Assembly: GCF_963855985.1 (NCBI RefSeq) | Contig: NC_087096.1 | Span: 8,184,001-8,248,000 of the forward strand | Reading direction: 5' to 3' | Length of the DNA: 64,000 nt | Source of the DNA: Ostrinia nubilalis | Lineage: Eukaryota; Arthropoda; Insecta; Lepidoptera; Crambidae | Shown: positions 54,474-64,000 of the stretch, piece after piece | Layout of the letters: every line of letters starts with the position of its first letter | Numbering within the stretch: the stretch's first letter is position 1 | Translations under genes and position numbers: made by a program | Notes under the pieces: generated by a model | The model's database searches: none | Told to the model about the DNA's origin: nothing | What the model saw: only the letters and a program-made list of their open reading frames with translations

Positions 54474-57400
54474 ATGTCGACGAATTACTACGATTACTAT
54501 GATGGCAGTCAAATATTCTTGTTTATAGCAAACAAAATATGTCTTCCTATAGATCTTGTAAGTATTGAACTTTTTGCTTCAATTTTATATTTAAACACTG
54601 TAATACACTACAAAGTAGTTTTCTGCAATTTGCTATATGAATGCTAGAGTAATTAGTATTATGTTTTATGTATTTAAAGATTTGCAGCTAAACCACTACA
54701 TTTTGTTGGAGTTTAAACTACTACATCACAGCACAAATAATATGGGATTTTCATATTTATTTGTACAAAATTAGTTAGTATATATAGTTTTAGCGTAATT
54801 AACGCTTAGTTTCCATAATATAGTTTACAGCCCATCTTTTCTTAGCTAGTGGAAAGAGAAACACTAAAATTAATTCGCTTATTTGTGATTTAGGCTGTCT
54901 CTTATTGTGCATTAAAAAGAAAAAAGCAAAATACAGATTCTTAGTCTAGATAGTTGTATATTACTAAATTTATTACTATTTGAAAAATGAAAAGTATAAC
55001 GTAACACAGCTAGTCTAGTACAGTCGAGTTCATAAATATATTGGCAGTGCCCAGTGTTTCAAAATATTATTGTGCAGTAGTTAATTCAATACTACACTAC
55101 TGCAACATGTTAATGAACAGTATATGATTACATTTTATTTATGTTTGAGTTTGTATTGAAATATGTGATTGATAAAACGCTAACAATATTTTGAAACATT
55201 GACACTGCCAATATATTTATGAACTTGACTGTACCTATATTATTTCAAAGAAATTTAATTAAACACTAATTGATTTTAGAGCTGTAGAATAATAAAGTTA
55301 ATAATAATGTACAATAAAATGGAAACACTATTAATACCTAATAATATGTCCATTAAAGTATCTACAATAATTAATATTACTTGTATCTGTATCTGTAATG
55401 AAAGTTCAAACAGAAACACACTATACAGTGTGAGTCACGTTAAAGTGTACATATGAAGATAGATGAAACTAGACCCATTTTTTATTGACAAAAAAGAGGT
55501 CAAAAAATTTTTGAGATTTATTTTTTATAGATTTTTTTTTTCTTCCAATTACTTATTGTAAAGAAAACGTACTAACTTTTAAACTAAGCGGTATATCCTG
55601 ATAAAATAAAAACAGTAATAATGCTAAATAACAGGCGATACAATAAATGATGAAACGGATATCCGGTAACTATCCGGTAGGCCGGATATCCGGCCTAAAT
55701 TTACTATCCGGCCGGATACCGGATAGTAACTCACTATCCGGCCGGATACCGGATATTAAAAAACTACGACAATTTCCTTTCAAAAAACTAATTTCTTTTT
55801 CTGGGTTATTCACTCTAATGAAAATTTTTAATCTATATATATAAAAATGAAACCCGTTTCGCGTTGTCACGGCATCACGTGTGAACGGCTGAACCGATTT
55901 CGATAATTCTTTTTTTTAAATGTTTGTGGAAGTCCAAGGATGGTTCTTACGGAAAAAAATATTAAGAAAATCTCTACGCTAAGGCGGTACGAAGTTCGCC
56001 GGGTCAGCTAGTACTAAATAAATAAATATCTGTCAATGTCGAAATATAGCCAATTAAAATGGGCGATCTTTTTTTCACTGATGGTCTGATGACATGATGC
56101 AATTCAGTCAGATTACGTAGCAAGTAAACTAATTAAATTTTCCCTATTCAACCATACACTCACGATGGCAACTGAAATCACCCGAATTAATTTGCCCCCT
56201 AGACAAGTGGCAAAATCTGACATTCTATTCGGACGGATTCGATTTACGAAAACTGTGACTAGTCTAGTCTACTAATACCACTGATCGCGATCGAAGCACC
56301 TGTGCGGCGCTCAACTCGTCACGACATACAACGAGACAGACAATGGGCCAACTATCCGGCCGCCGGATATCCGGCTATCCGGCCTAGCAGCTCGCCGGAT
56401 ATCCGGTATCCGGCCAAACCACTATCCGTTTCATCTCTAGTTTTAACTAAGTCTCTCCAGGCGCGCCATTCAACGCTTCGTTAACAACGAAACTGAAAAT
56501 GGCTTTAGATTTGTAATTTTGATAAAGACAAGTTAGATTTCAAATAAAAACAAAAGATTTCGAAGTAAAATAAGCATTTTAGTTAAAATTAAAATTGTCT
56601 CTACCTGTAGCGGAGAATAATGTTGTGGCAGGCCTTTGTTCAAACGATCATAGCAAATGTTGTGATAGGGATAGAGACATGCGATTTTTGGTTTTACAAA
56701 GATAATACGATAGAGAATAATACAAAATAATAAAAACCACCTGTTATAGGGGCATTTTTTGGAGAAATTTATCAAATAACCAAAAAAACACGAATTTAAA
56801 AGCAGTTTTTTTTTAAAGTATCATTTTTGATTATTTGTTGGCATTTTTTGTGTATTTTATGTATTTTTTAGTATCACCTGTTATTTAGCATTATTATTGT
56901 TTTTATTTTATCAGGATATACCGCTTAGTTTAAAAGTTATTACGTTTTCTTTACAATAAGTAATTGGAAGAAAAAAAAATTCTATAAAAAATTTAAAAAA
57001 ATCTCAAAAATTTTTGACCTCTTTTTTGTCGATAAAAATAGGTCTAGTTTCATCTATTTTCATATGTACACTTTAACGTGACTCACACTGTATGTTTTAA
57101 AAGCTTAGATACCTTTGTAAATTAAAAAAAAAAATATGTAAAAAATCTTAGCAAGTAAAAAGTAAATAAAAGACATTTGAAAAACAAGTAACTAAATTAC
57201 GTGTGCGTTACCTCAGCGACATCTCCATCTCCACCATCTCGTCGGTGCCCTGCCCCGAGCGCGTCTGCCTTCCATTTGTCCCAAGATAATTTGTTTCTCC
57301 AGACAATGCCTTGGAGACCGCATAATATGTCCAAAGAAACAGAGGGTACGCTTTAGGCATATAGTGGAGAGCCGCGTGGTGATGTTGAGCTCTTTTAATA

Positions 57401-58885
57401 TGGACTCGTTGGTTCGCATGGCAGTCCAGGGTATGCGGAGTAATTTCCGCCAACACCACATCTCAAACGCATCGATCTTACTGCTATCGCGGCTTCTCAG
57501 GCTCCAAGTTTCATCATTAGTGTATGTTATAAAAAGCAAGCATTACTGCAGCGCAATCTTATTTTCTCCAATGAGGATCATTTCGATTTTTAGCTGTGAA
57601 TGCAGATTTATAGGGCTAAGAAATCCTTAATACACAGTCCAAAAATTTTTGTTCTACGACAAAAATTGACGAAGTTATGGCCAAATTACTAAAAAAGAAA
57701 GTTTAGCTGGAAAAAAATATTTTCCATCCCAATAGTACGCCGGCTGCGCTCGATTCGGATATAGTGACGTCACGCGGCCCTGCGTACGTTGACTTTTAGC
57801 GGCAAAAACGGCCTATGTTTATTACTTAATATCTTCGTAAGTAACGGTCCGATTTGGATAATTCAAAAAGATATATCTTTCTTATGTCTTAAAGATTAAC
57901 GTAGATACTAGTTTTATTGAATTTTCTACAACAGTACTGATCCTCATTACGATCTTAATTCTCGGCACATTTACAGGATATAAGGCACTAACTTTTCCAT
58001 ATAGGCACATCTTGATCAGCGTCACCATGTCGCTGAGGTAACGCACACTAAATTACTGTAACATTACAATTAAAGTATGTACAATGTGTTCCTGGCATTG
58101 TCCCATAACTTTAAGGGTATTTTCTATGAATAAAAGTAAGTTAAAATGTGTCATAAAACTTGTGTTCCAAAACGCACAATTTAAAAAATAGTTGATATTT
58201 TTGACGGAAAGGATAAGGTGAATTAATTTATATGGAAAAATAAATCGAAAAGAATAATATCATTAGGAACACGTTGTAACCTACTCCGAAAAAGTAACTA
58301 AGATGTAATAAAAAAATACATCAAAAAACAAGTCAACTTGTTATTTTTCTACCAGTCTCTGGTTATTTGATAGCTTTAAGCTGAAATTAAAAAATCATTA
58401 CTGTGGAAATGTTATCGAATTTTTGGTCTTGATTTTAATTTTATTTTGTTGATGTAGATCTATCCACACTGTAATATAATTATTGTTATTACAATTAATA
58501 GGCGTCTACGCTCAACAAGTCTTTCCCTTGATGCTAAGAACACTTAATTCGTGTTATTATCATGTTTCAATTTTGAATGATTTTTGTAATACCTACTTAT
58601 TAGGTGCCTACTTAATTCACTCTCTGATCATCACAATTATTATACTTTGACTAGGGTTTTTTAAACATAGCTTTGCTCATATCAATTTGGTTTTACACAA
58701 TGCTTTTATCTTATTTTCATGACATCATTATTTTCCTTTCATTAGGTTAATTTTTTGATCGCACAAATAGCTGCACTATGCCTGGCCAGACTGTTTCGGA
58801 AACCATTGAAATTTGCTTCGCCAGAATTTCGTCATTCCGTGTGCCTTGTTATAGGTTTGATAATGGGATATTTCTGCTTTGGAAA
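54474..58885 (+). CDS. oys: lysophospholipid acyltransferase, MBOAT1/2 type (first two coding exons)
   Basis: Membrane O-acyltransferase expected to add acyl chains to lysophospholipids in the ER (Lands cycle). Exon 1 is 54474-54557 (28 codons, MSTNYYDYYDGSQIFLFIAN.. ending CLPIDL) followed by GTAAGT. Exon 2 is 58746-58885 after TTTCATTAG, phase 2 at its end, reading VNFLIAQIAALCLARLFRK.. and ..VCLVIGLIMGYFCFGK. LPIDLVNF and the following transmembrane stretch match the N-terminus of MBOAT1/2 (human has LPLDQVNF). Two hydrophobic segments are visible. The catalytic His/Asn region is in later exons outside the window. Upstream, TTGTTTCAG at about 54388 could close a 5' UTR intron. The 4.2-kb intron holds a nest of TEs and an RTE fragment. 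Confidence 0.85.
55649..56439. mobile_element. hAT-like non-autonomous element (copy B)
   Basis: GATGAAACGGATATCCGGTA at the left and ATCCGTTTCATCTCTA at the right match copy A at 26686-30999, including the CCGGCCGGATACCGG repeats. It lacks the pol-less BEL insertion: AAATCTGACATTCTATTCGG at about 56213 is the empty site. The left end seems to lack the first TAGA bases, and no clear 8-bp duplication is seen. It contains a short Helitron. Confidence 0.85.
55832..56011 (+). mobile_element. 180-bp Helitron-like element
   Basis: Starts TCTATATATATAAAAATGAA and ends GGGTCAGCTAG, with the CGG..CCG hairpin-like stretch GGCGGTACGAAGTTCGCC just before the end, inserted between A and T. These are standard Helitron features. 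Copy A of the hAT lacks it, which confirms insertion. No Rep/helicase. Confidence 0.85.
57213..57539 (-). pseudogene. RTE-type LINE ORF2 C-terminal fragment
   Basis: The minus strand reads DETWSLRSRDSSKIDAFEMW and CWRKLLRIPWTAMRTNESIL, then STICLKRTLCFFGHIMR, a block strongly conserved in RTE elements of moths. A frame slip follows near 57290 (..GTDEMVEMEMSLR in the other frame). The RT and endonuclease are absent. It is antisense to the MBOAT gene, in its first coding intron. Confidence 0.85.
57540..58745. other. MBOAT intron sequence, no further gene
   Basis: Mostly AT-rich. GTGCGTTACCTCAGCGACAT at 57201-57220 is the exact complement of a stretch at about 58034-58053, so the interval may be an inverted-repeat unit. 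A GC-richer patch at 57730-57800 includes GTGACGTCACGCGG. The last 60 bases include the T-rich tract and TTTCATTAG acceptor before 58746. Confidence 0.5.
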
Positions 58886-59259
58886 GTAAGTTTTAATAGA
58901 GTATTAATTTATTATCTTCTGCTTACATCGTTCCTTAACCTATAATTTCGCAAAATATTATCTCACATTATAATTAACATAAATATTAAACAATGCGAAA
59001 CTTCAGGTAGGTGTTTTGTGCATTGGAACAATTTGAGTCATCTAATCGCATTGTCATCGTTGCAGTGTAAGTTTTAGCAAGACGTGATATTTTATTTAAA
59101 AATATCAATTTCGCGTAGCTTTAGGCGCGCTGCATGCACTGAATATAGATCTGTAATGTCATCGAATTACTTACTAATTTTGATACCTATTAAAAAAACA
59201 TACATTCATTTAACATTTTTTAAATAAGAAGTAAAACAGCCGGGTCGCCGAGCACGTAG

Positions 59260-59425
59260 AATTTCTTCCAATGACCCCAAGCTACCCATCCTTTTCTCTC
59301 GCGCGTAAAATTATATTGCTGTCGCGACTGGGCGACGGGCTGCCGCAGTTAGTGTGCGAACGCGACAGCAACATTATTAGGCGCGAGCGATAAGGATGGG
59401 TAGCTTGGGGTCAATGGACGAAATT
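59260..59425. repeat. 165-bp hairpin MITE
   Basis: AATTTCTTCCAATGACCCCA..AGCTACCCATCC pairs with GGATGGGTAGCTTGGGGTCA..ATGGACGAAATT. The inner part GTCGCGACTGGGCGACGGGC is GC-rich. A single-arm relative is at 2520-2640. Confidence 0.8.
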
Positions 59426-59426
59426 A

Positions 59427-59643
59427 TACAGGGTGTTTGGCGGAAGGTTAGACAAACTTCGTGGGTGGGTGGTTTTATTTTTTTTTCCGAAATTTAACCT
59501 AATAACTTTAAAATTAATAAAAACAAAAATATCAATTAAAAAAAATTAGCTCACTTAGGGTCAAATGGGCGAACTTGTATTCTTAAAATGACCTTACCTA
59601 TACACCCACGAAGTTTGTCTAACCTTCCGTCAAACATCCTGTA
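59427..59643. repeat. 217-bp MITE with TACAGGGTGTTTGGCGGAAG ends
   Basis: Starts TACAGGGTGTTTGGCGGAAG and ends CTTCCGTCAAACATCCTGTA, with a further 20 bp of arm (GTTAGACAAACTTCGTGGGT). TA on both sides suggests a Tc1/mariner-type duplication. It abuts the previous MITE directly. Confidence 0.82.
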
Positions 59644-59717
59644 TAGTGTAAAAAATAAAAAATACTATTATTATTTTTGGAATTACCAAAACTGCTTTGT
59701 TGGAATTAGAAACAATG

Positions 59718-60810
59718 CAGTCCTGCTGTCCCCCCTGCTTGGCCCCTCTGGGGGAGCCAACAGGACTAGATTTTTAATCAATGTATTGAGGACTGTTGTC
59801 TCCCCTAGCAAAAATTATTTAAACATTTTTATAGCATTAAGAAAGACTGGAGTATGTACCTGAATTAATGCCAAATTGCCAAACTGAATACCTAAACGTA
59901 TGTTATATGTATAATAATTAACATTTGGATAACGAAAAAAATATAAGTTCTTGGTACCGGTACTATTTCAGACTATTTCAAAATCTGCTTTACTTGATTT
60001 TAACAGATCGTTATGAATTATCCCTACTAAATAATATAAATGCGAAAGTAACTTTATCTGTCTGTTTGTTACGAATTCACACCTAAACCATTGAACCGAT
60101 TTTGATATTTAGATAGTTTTGAGTCCTGGGAAAAGTCGTTGGACAGTTTTTTGGAACAGTGATGCGCTCTATATTTTTTCTGTGACAGACAAAATTTTAC
60201 GCGGGCAAAGCCGTAGGCAAAAGCTAAATACCTCTATTATGCTATTCTCATGTATAAAAAATATTATCTACTGTAAAGTTTATCAAGTGTAAGTAAAAAT
60301 CCGTTTAGTAGTTTTTACGTGAAAGAGTATCAAACACCCATACTCACAAACTTCCGCATTTACTTACAACATTAGTAGGTAGGATGCTAAAACTGAATAA
60401 TTTTAAATTAATCATAATATTCAACAAATTACTTGCTCAGTGACAGTGATTTAAAATGTAATCCTACATATTATTTTCTATCCTTTAATAAATAAATTCT
60501 GTTCTTAGTGGATGTTTACACCCTATAAGGAACCTACCTGCCAAATTTCAAGTTTGTAGGTGTTAGTTAATACCGGCCGGCACCAATACCAAATACCTAT
60601 CAAAATTGTAATTATTACCTACTTGACAAACGTTTAGGTATTCAGTTTGGCAATTTGGCATTCAGTGAAATACTTCAGTTTTTCATAAATTATGCTATAA
60701 AAATTTATGGCTCTTAAATAATTTTTGCCAGGTGGGACAACAGTCCTCAAATCATTGATTAAAAATTTAGTCCTGTTGTCTCCCCTAGCCAGGGGGGACA
60801 ACAGGACTGC
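59718..60810. repeat. foldback element with GACAACAGGACT arms
   Basis: 59718-59903 and 60628-60810 are inverted copies. The ends GCAGTCCTGCTGTCCCCCCT and AGGGGGGACAACAGGACTGC are matched with one change. The phrase ACAACAGGACT / AGTCCTGTTGT is used repeatedly within each arm. The interior carries the inverted lepidopteran short repeat (60025-60224). No ORF. Confidence 0.75.
60025..60224 (-). repeat. lepidopteran short interspersed repeat, inverted copy
   Basis: Reads ATATAAATGCGAAAGTAACTT.. at one end and GCGGGCAAAGCCGTAGGCAA at the other, the reverse of 33836-34083, with more substitutions than that copy. Confidence 0.72.
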
Positions 60811-62150
60811 ACCTTAGAATCAGATCAAATCTGAAACTGAACCCTGTCATTGAAGTCAATCGGCACTCGGCAGCAATCTTCCATAAAAAGCGCAATTTTG
60901 TTGCATACTTAACGCAAAAACTGTAGATCTTACTCTGCAAACATAATTCATTTATTCATTCATTGCTTCATGTTATACACTTACATTCACTTAAGTTATA
61001 ATAATTATTTTACTGAAAGATGTGAATATGTAGGTAGATCACATTTAGAATTTTTTATACTAGAAGACGCTTTAATATTGCATTGTATTTATGTAGGTAT
61101 CATTTTGATAAAATCACTCACCACAATATCTCGACGGTCCCTACGTACAATTCAGTATCTACCAGTTCCGTGATTTGCCGTTTTTGTTTGCAAAACCTTC
61201 AGAGGACCCAACAGTTGCGGCTCAGTTCAAAAAACATACACTTTTTATTCAAATTGAACCTTAAAACGCCAAAAAACAAATCCCGCAACTACAAAATTAG
61301 AACGATTTCCGCAGTAAAATTGCATTAGTGGGACTTACGAAAGTTTACGCTGGACCTCACGCTTAGCTCCGCGCGCCCAGCCCCGCAACTGCCACTTTCA
61401 TTCACGCAGATCGAGTGAATTGATACGTAATTTATGAAGAAAATAGGTATTATTATGGTTTCTAACCTAATCTATTTCACTCAACATTATACCAACGGCA
61501 AATTAATCAATTAACTGTAGGAACCTGGTAGTTGCGTTGTTTCACTAGGGAAAATTAAAGTTACTATTATAAGTAAGTGGCACTTACCTATTTTTACGTC
61601 GGAAAATTATAGTGTCTTCTAGCCGTAACTGCCACTATAAATGTTTTACTTTGGAAAAGTTTGTTTTATGTCTATAAGCAAGTGCCAGTAACGGTGTTTT
61701 ACGCTGAGAAATTGTATTTTAGCAATATCTGGTGGAGATAAAAGTGAAGACAAAACAATATAAAATATGATATACAACACGACTGAAGTATCTAGGGTCA
61801 TTTATTAGACTTAACGCAACCAAGTTCTTCTCCTATGCTACTTTTTACAAAATACAAGTTTGTAAAAATATCATAAAATTTATTTTATTTATTTATCAAG
61901 CATATTATGGCATTCAGAAATAAATATAAGTAGGTAACACTTACAAACAAAAGTTTCAATTAACTGTAGTTAGAAGCTACTATTACATGATAATGCTTAC
62001 ATGATATTGCATACATACCCGTCAGAAGGATGAGGTATACCCACTAAAAATACCCTGATGTCCCCGTCACTCGCTATAAGTGCTAACTTTGAGGTTCCAG
62101 ACAAAGACCTCCCGCCTACACGGCGACAGTTGGGACGAGAGCAGCTGGAA

Positions 62151-62230
62151 GTATACATCTTTCCCGTACGCACACTCACCGTCAGCTGACGTATACATCT
62201 TTCCCGTACGCACACTCACCGTCAGCTGAC
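62151..62230 (+). repeat. perfect 40-bp tandem duplication
   Basis: GTATACATCTTTCCCGTACG.. through GTCAGCTGAC occurs twice back to back (62151-62190 and 62191-62230). The corresponding place in copy 1 (near 48650-48690) has one unit only, so the duplication happened in this copy. Confidence 0.9.
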
Positions 62231-63044
62231 GATGGAGGCATTGCATGCCTCCCGTGCAGCCTCACGACCCCGTTACGCTGGCCATTACTAAGGCAGGAAG
62301 ATAAGACGCAATCATACTATCACCTTCCCTGGAGCGAATTCAAATGCACCCGCACTTGCTTTGTAGTCGCGCTATTGGACTGCAGCTTCTTTCGGCAACT
62401 TGTCTTCTCAGATAGAGGTGATTCATTACCACCCAGGTTTTGTTACCGTCCACATAGCTTTGACTATGCTATCCCGCAAGAATATGGTGTGCCGTATGCT
62501 CCTAGCCACCACAATACAGTTAGGGCTCGAAGGATCCGTGCCCAGTCATGGTGCGATCGCTCGAGCAACCTTAAACTTCTGCACGAGTGTGAATAAACTA
62601 CCAGACTACAGCACAGTCTAGCGAGTCTCACGTCAAACGGCTTCTCTGTCCTCCTAATGTGGAGCTTTCACCTCGTTCTTCACGCTGCATTAAAGCCGAC
62701 GATGTAGCCCTGTAGACTTTCTGGGCCTGTTAAGGTCTTAGAAGATGGGCATCGTTACCTTTCCCTACGAGGGTGATGCCTTAGATGAACAGAAGTAGCT
62801 TGCCAGCCACTCGTGAAAGGCTGCCCCGCCACCTAGCGAAAAATCCCAGGATGCTCCACCTTGCCGGTTGGCGACCGGACGGGAGGACCAGGTGGCCATC
62901 TCTGGGGGGGTTCGGGCGTCCCCGCGGTCTCCAGGTCAGGCTCCACACGGTCTGCTATCCCTGCCTGCCTCTCCGGGCATACACGAAAATGCCTCGCTCA
63001 ACTGCCATACTCTTCCTACTTATTCACTCTCAACAAAACATAAA

Positions 63045-64000
63045 ATGAAAGCACAGAGAACAAAGAAAAAAATTAAACAGCGGTTGCACGTCCTCCCACT
63101 TAAAGTGCACCTCACCAACATACGAGGGCTGCACTCCAATCTCTCTGCAGTCCACCACCATCTAGAGACTGAAAAACCGCAACTGCTGTTCCTCACAGAA
63201 ACGCAGATCAAATGTCCAGCCGACGCAGCATACTTGTTCTACCCTGGGTATACACTGGAACACAAATTCCAAGCCCGGGCGGGAGTCTGCATCTATGCCC
63301 GCGATGACATTTGCATAAAGCGTCTCAAATGCCTGGAGGTTCCTGGATTCTCTGTAATTTGGGTTTTGGTGGACACAGGCCTAGAGAAATTACTCTATGC
63401 CTGTGTTTACCGTTCGCACAGCGGTGACCATGAGACAACCCGGCTGTTCGACTACCTCAGCCAATCAGCTGATAAGGCACTAGCCCGATACCCCTCTGCA
63501 CAGTTGGTGATTTTGGGGGATTTCAATGCACATCATCAAGAATGGCTCTTCCCATATCAGGTGACCGATCACGCTGGGAGAGAGGCACGTAAACTAGCTC
63601 TGACACTTGATCTCTCGCAATTGATAGACTGTGCAACCAGGGTCCCGGATGTCGACACTCACACAGCCAATTGCCTAGACCTTGTGCTGACATCAGATCC
63701 AGACAGATATTCCACCATGGTTGCTGCTCCTCTTGGAACTTCTGACCACTGCCTGGTGAAAGCTGTATCGTCATACTCCCCATCCGATCGTGGCCCTTGT
63801 GGAGTAAGAAGAGTATGGCGATACAAGTCAGCAGATTGGGACGAGATGCGCCAGTTTTTCGCATCTTTTCCTTGGAGGCCGGCTTGCTTTTCTTCTCAAG
63901 ATCCAACGATTTGCGCCGATGCCATCACCGAGGTTATACGTCAGGGTATGGAATTCTTTGTTCCCTACTCAGACATTGCCTCAGGTAGCAAAGCTCGCCC
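63045..64000 (+). CDS. LINE ORF, N-terminal AP-endonuclease domain (partial, runs off window)
   Basis: Open from ATG 63045 to the last base, 318 codons without a stop. After a basic start (MKAQRTKKKIKQR) it follows the exonuclease-endonuclease fold: LTNIRGLHSNLSAV, FLTETQIK (catalytic Glu), GVCIYARDD, LVILGDFNAHHQEWL, NCLDLVLTSDP and LGTSDHCLV. The order and spacing match non-LTR retrotransposon ORF2 proteins. RT should follow beyond 64000. It differs from the I-group LINE at 11887. The clade is not assigned. A zinc-finger ORF1 was not found upstream. Confidence 0.9.
   Translation, partial: MKAQRTKKKIKQRLHVLPLKVHLTNIRGLHSNLSAVHHHLETEKPQLLFLTETQIKCPADAAYLFYPGYTLEHKFQARAGVCIYARDDICIKRLKCLEVPGFSVIWVLVDTGLEKLLYACVYRSHSGDHETTRLFDYLSQSADKALARYPSAQLVILGDFNAHHQEWLFPYQVTDHAGREARKLALTLDLSQLIDCATRVPDVDTHTANCLDLVLTSDPDRYSTMVAAPLGTSDHCLVKAVSSYSPSDRGPCGVRRVWRYKSADWDEMRQFFASFPWRPACFSSQDPTICADAITEVIRQGMEFFVPYSDIASGSKAR

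Larger units (their letters stand above)
55426..57090. mobile_element. Tc1/mariner-like inverted-repeat element (copy B)
   Basis: Ends CAGTGTGAGTCACGTTAAAG and its complement CTTTAACGTGACTCACACTG, flanked by TA (55424-55425 and 57091-57092). Arms are about 200 nt. It shares both arms and an interior block (GTTCAAACGATCATAGCAAA..GGGGCATTTTTTGGAG) with copy A at 31739. A hAT copy is inserted in the left half. No transposase. Lies in the MBOAT intron. Confidence 0.85.
61128..64000 (+). mobile_element. inverted-repeat element F, copy 2, leading into a LINE (cut by window end)
   Basis: Starts with the F terminus (ATCTCGACGGTCCCTACGTA) and runs as the inverted counterpart of 49701-47985 up to about 62780. 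It then continues into sequence absent from copy 1, including a LINE endonuclease ORF at 63045. The far end is beyond the window. Confidence 0.65.

Noticed and set aside
63523..63906. 127-codon minus-strand frame
   Set aside because: Antisense shadow of the LINE endonuclease ORF, which is open to the window end.

Overview
The window is animal nuclear DNA, AT-rich and intron-containing, and almost certainly from a moth or butterfly. Three host genes are visible. The repeats have a lepidopteran look: RTE-type LINE tails, small Helitrons ending CTAG, short elements with a CCGCCCGCGGCTTCGCCCG head and a TTTATAATATTAGT tail, and piggyBac and hAT derivatives. I saw no bacterial operon, CRISPR array or complete tRNA/rRNA gene.

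Host genes: (1) A diacylglycerol kinase of the epsilon type lies on the minus strand at 8407-2709. I could join it into twelve exons (531 aa), with an N-terminal membrane anchor, C1-type zinc domains, catalytic domain and accessory domain. (2) A gankyrin / 26S proteasome regulatory subunit 10 gene lies on the plus strand at 34909-36984, with four exons and 222 aa of ankyrin repeats. (3) The first two coding exons of an MBOAT1/2-type lysophospholipid acyltransferase lie on the plus strand at 54474-54557 and 58746-58885. The gene runs past the end of the window.

Most of the rest is mobile DNA. Between 10157 and 31722 there is a stack of nested insertions, each level supported by target-site duplications. 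The outermost is an I-group LINE with both ORFs open. Its 3' UTR is split by a 5.3-kb foldback element with two 808-bp arms. One arm is split by a 6.2-kb BEL/Pao retrotransposon with an open 1702-codon polyprotein on the minus strand. That element is split at its start codon by a hAT-type non-autonomous element, which is itself split by a pol-less BEL-like retrotransposon. When each insertion is removed with one copy of its duplication, the flanks rejoin cleanly.

From 31739 to 34610 there are a Tc1/mariner-like element with a piggyBac relic inside and a foldback hAT-like element. From 42797 to 50608 there is a minisatellite-rich palindrome split by a truncated LINE, then nested inverted-repeat elements. 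From 55426 to 57090, in the MBOAT intron, a second Tc1-like element contains a second hAT copy, which contains a short Helitron. From 59260 to 64000 there are more MITEs, a foldback element, and an inverted second copy of the 46693-49701 element that leads into a LINE endonuclease ORF cut by the window edge.

The host genes are unrelated housekeeping or lipid-signalling genes and do not form a pathway together. The main story is how transposons have layered around and inside them. I found no convincing new enzymatic system. The best leads are the foldback element, the pol-less BEL element with 79-residue gag repeats, the inverted F duplication and the TEs lying beside splice donors.
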